Positions 63,538 through 64,000 of a stretch of DNA of 64,000 nucleotides are shown here, in pieces. This DNA comes from Mesostigma viride (lineage: Eukaryota; Streptophyta; Mesostigmatophyceae; Mesostigmatales; Mesostigmataceae): the NCBI GenBank assembly GCA_009746045.1, contig RPFO01000082.1, forward strand, positions 5,070,972 through 5,134,971. The letters are read 5' to 3'. The position numbers were made by a program, and so were the translations under genes. Under the pieces are notes generated by a model, which made no database searches, was not told the origin of the DNA, and saw only the letters and a program-made list of their open reading frames with translations. Within the stretch, counting starts at the first letter, position 1; the number at the start of each line of letters is the position of its first letter.

Positions 63538-64000
63538 TCTCCCCCCCCCCCCCCCCTCTCCACCCCTCTCCCCGCTCTCCCCCCTCTCCCCCCTCTCCCC
63601 CCTCTCCCCCCTCTCCCCCCTCTCCCCCCTCTCCCCCCTCTCCCCCCTCTCCCCCTCTCCCCCCTCTGCCCCCTCTCCCCCCTCTCCCCCCTCTCCCCCC
63701 CTCTCCCCCCTCTCCCCCCTCTCCCCCCTCTCCCCCCTCTCCCCCCTCTCCCCCCCTCTCCCCCCCTCTCCCCCCTCTCCCCCCTCTCCCCCTCTCTCCC
63801 CTCTCCCCCCCTCCCCCCCTCTCCCGCTCTCCCCCGCTCTCCCCCTCTCTCCCCCCGCTCTCTCCCGCTCTCCCCCGCTCCCCCCCTCTCCCCTCTCCCC
63901 CTCTCCCCCCCTCTCCCCCTCTCCCCCCTCTCCCCTCTCCCCTCTCCCCCCTCTCCCCCCCTCTCCCCCCCTCTCCCCCCTCTCCCCTCTCCCCCCCTCA
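63538..64000 (+). repeat. Polypyrimidine CTCTCCCCCC array, running off the window
   Basis: About 460 bp of nearly pure C/T with a 7-10 bp period and a C-run at its start (63540-63556). It continues past the right edge, probably in an intron of the helicase gene. Confidence 0.95.

Overview
The window is nuclear DNA from a eukaryote. All three recognisable conserved genes are split by many GT-AG introns that keep codon phase under the standard code, and there is a chromodomain Ty3/gypsy retrotransposon plus decayed non-LTR retrotransposon tails. A CEP72-type centrosomal/basal-body protein suggests a flagellated organism, so a flagellate microalga or similar protist is likely. The species cannot be fixed from the sequence.

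Layout: (1) 2076-17823, plus strand: a 14-exon gene for mitochondrial 3-hydroxyisobutyryl-CoA hydrolase (HIBCH), 452 aa, whose introns are packed with long microsatellites. (2) 18451-51703, minus strand, convergent with HIBCH: a 12-exon CEP72/LRRC36-type gene of 940 codons spread over 33 kb. Its introns hold a LINE tail, a 66-bp repeat, a 27-bp repeat, a 193-copy 34-bp minisatellite, a complete 13.4-kb chromovirus with a perfect 5-bp target duplication, and 8-bp and 33-bp satellites. (3) 53285-57241, plus strand, head-to-head with the previous gene: a long open frame for an unrecognised, mostly disordered protein with one C-terminal membrane segment. (4) 59524 to beyond the right edge, minus strand: the last four recognised exons of a DHX57/DHX36-type DExH-box RNA helicase. 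Between (3) and (4) lie LINE and tRNA-like debris.

The gene models were built by hand. For all three conserved genes every junction keeps phase, and the summed HIBCH and CEP72 exons are exact multiples of three, so they are well supported although no transcript was available.

The most unusual feature is a recurring pattern. Many intronic repeats are copies of the adjoining exon edge with its splice site (donor or acceptor), repeated into the intron at 27 to about 200 bp spacing. It appears in all three conserved genes, at nine or more junctions, and would leave rows of decoy splice sites. It suggests an intron-expansion process that starts at exon/intron borders. Other points of note are the 34-bp array (6560 bp, 193 x 34 minus 2), the fold-back inverted duplication inside the retrotransposon accessory ORF, and a CACTA-like insert nested in its 3' LTR.
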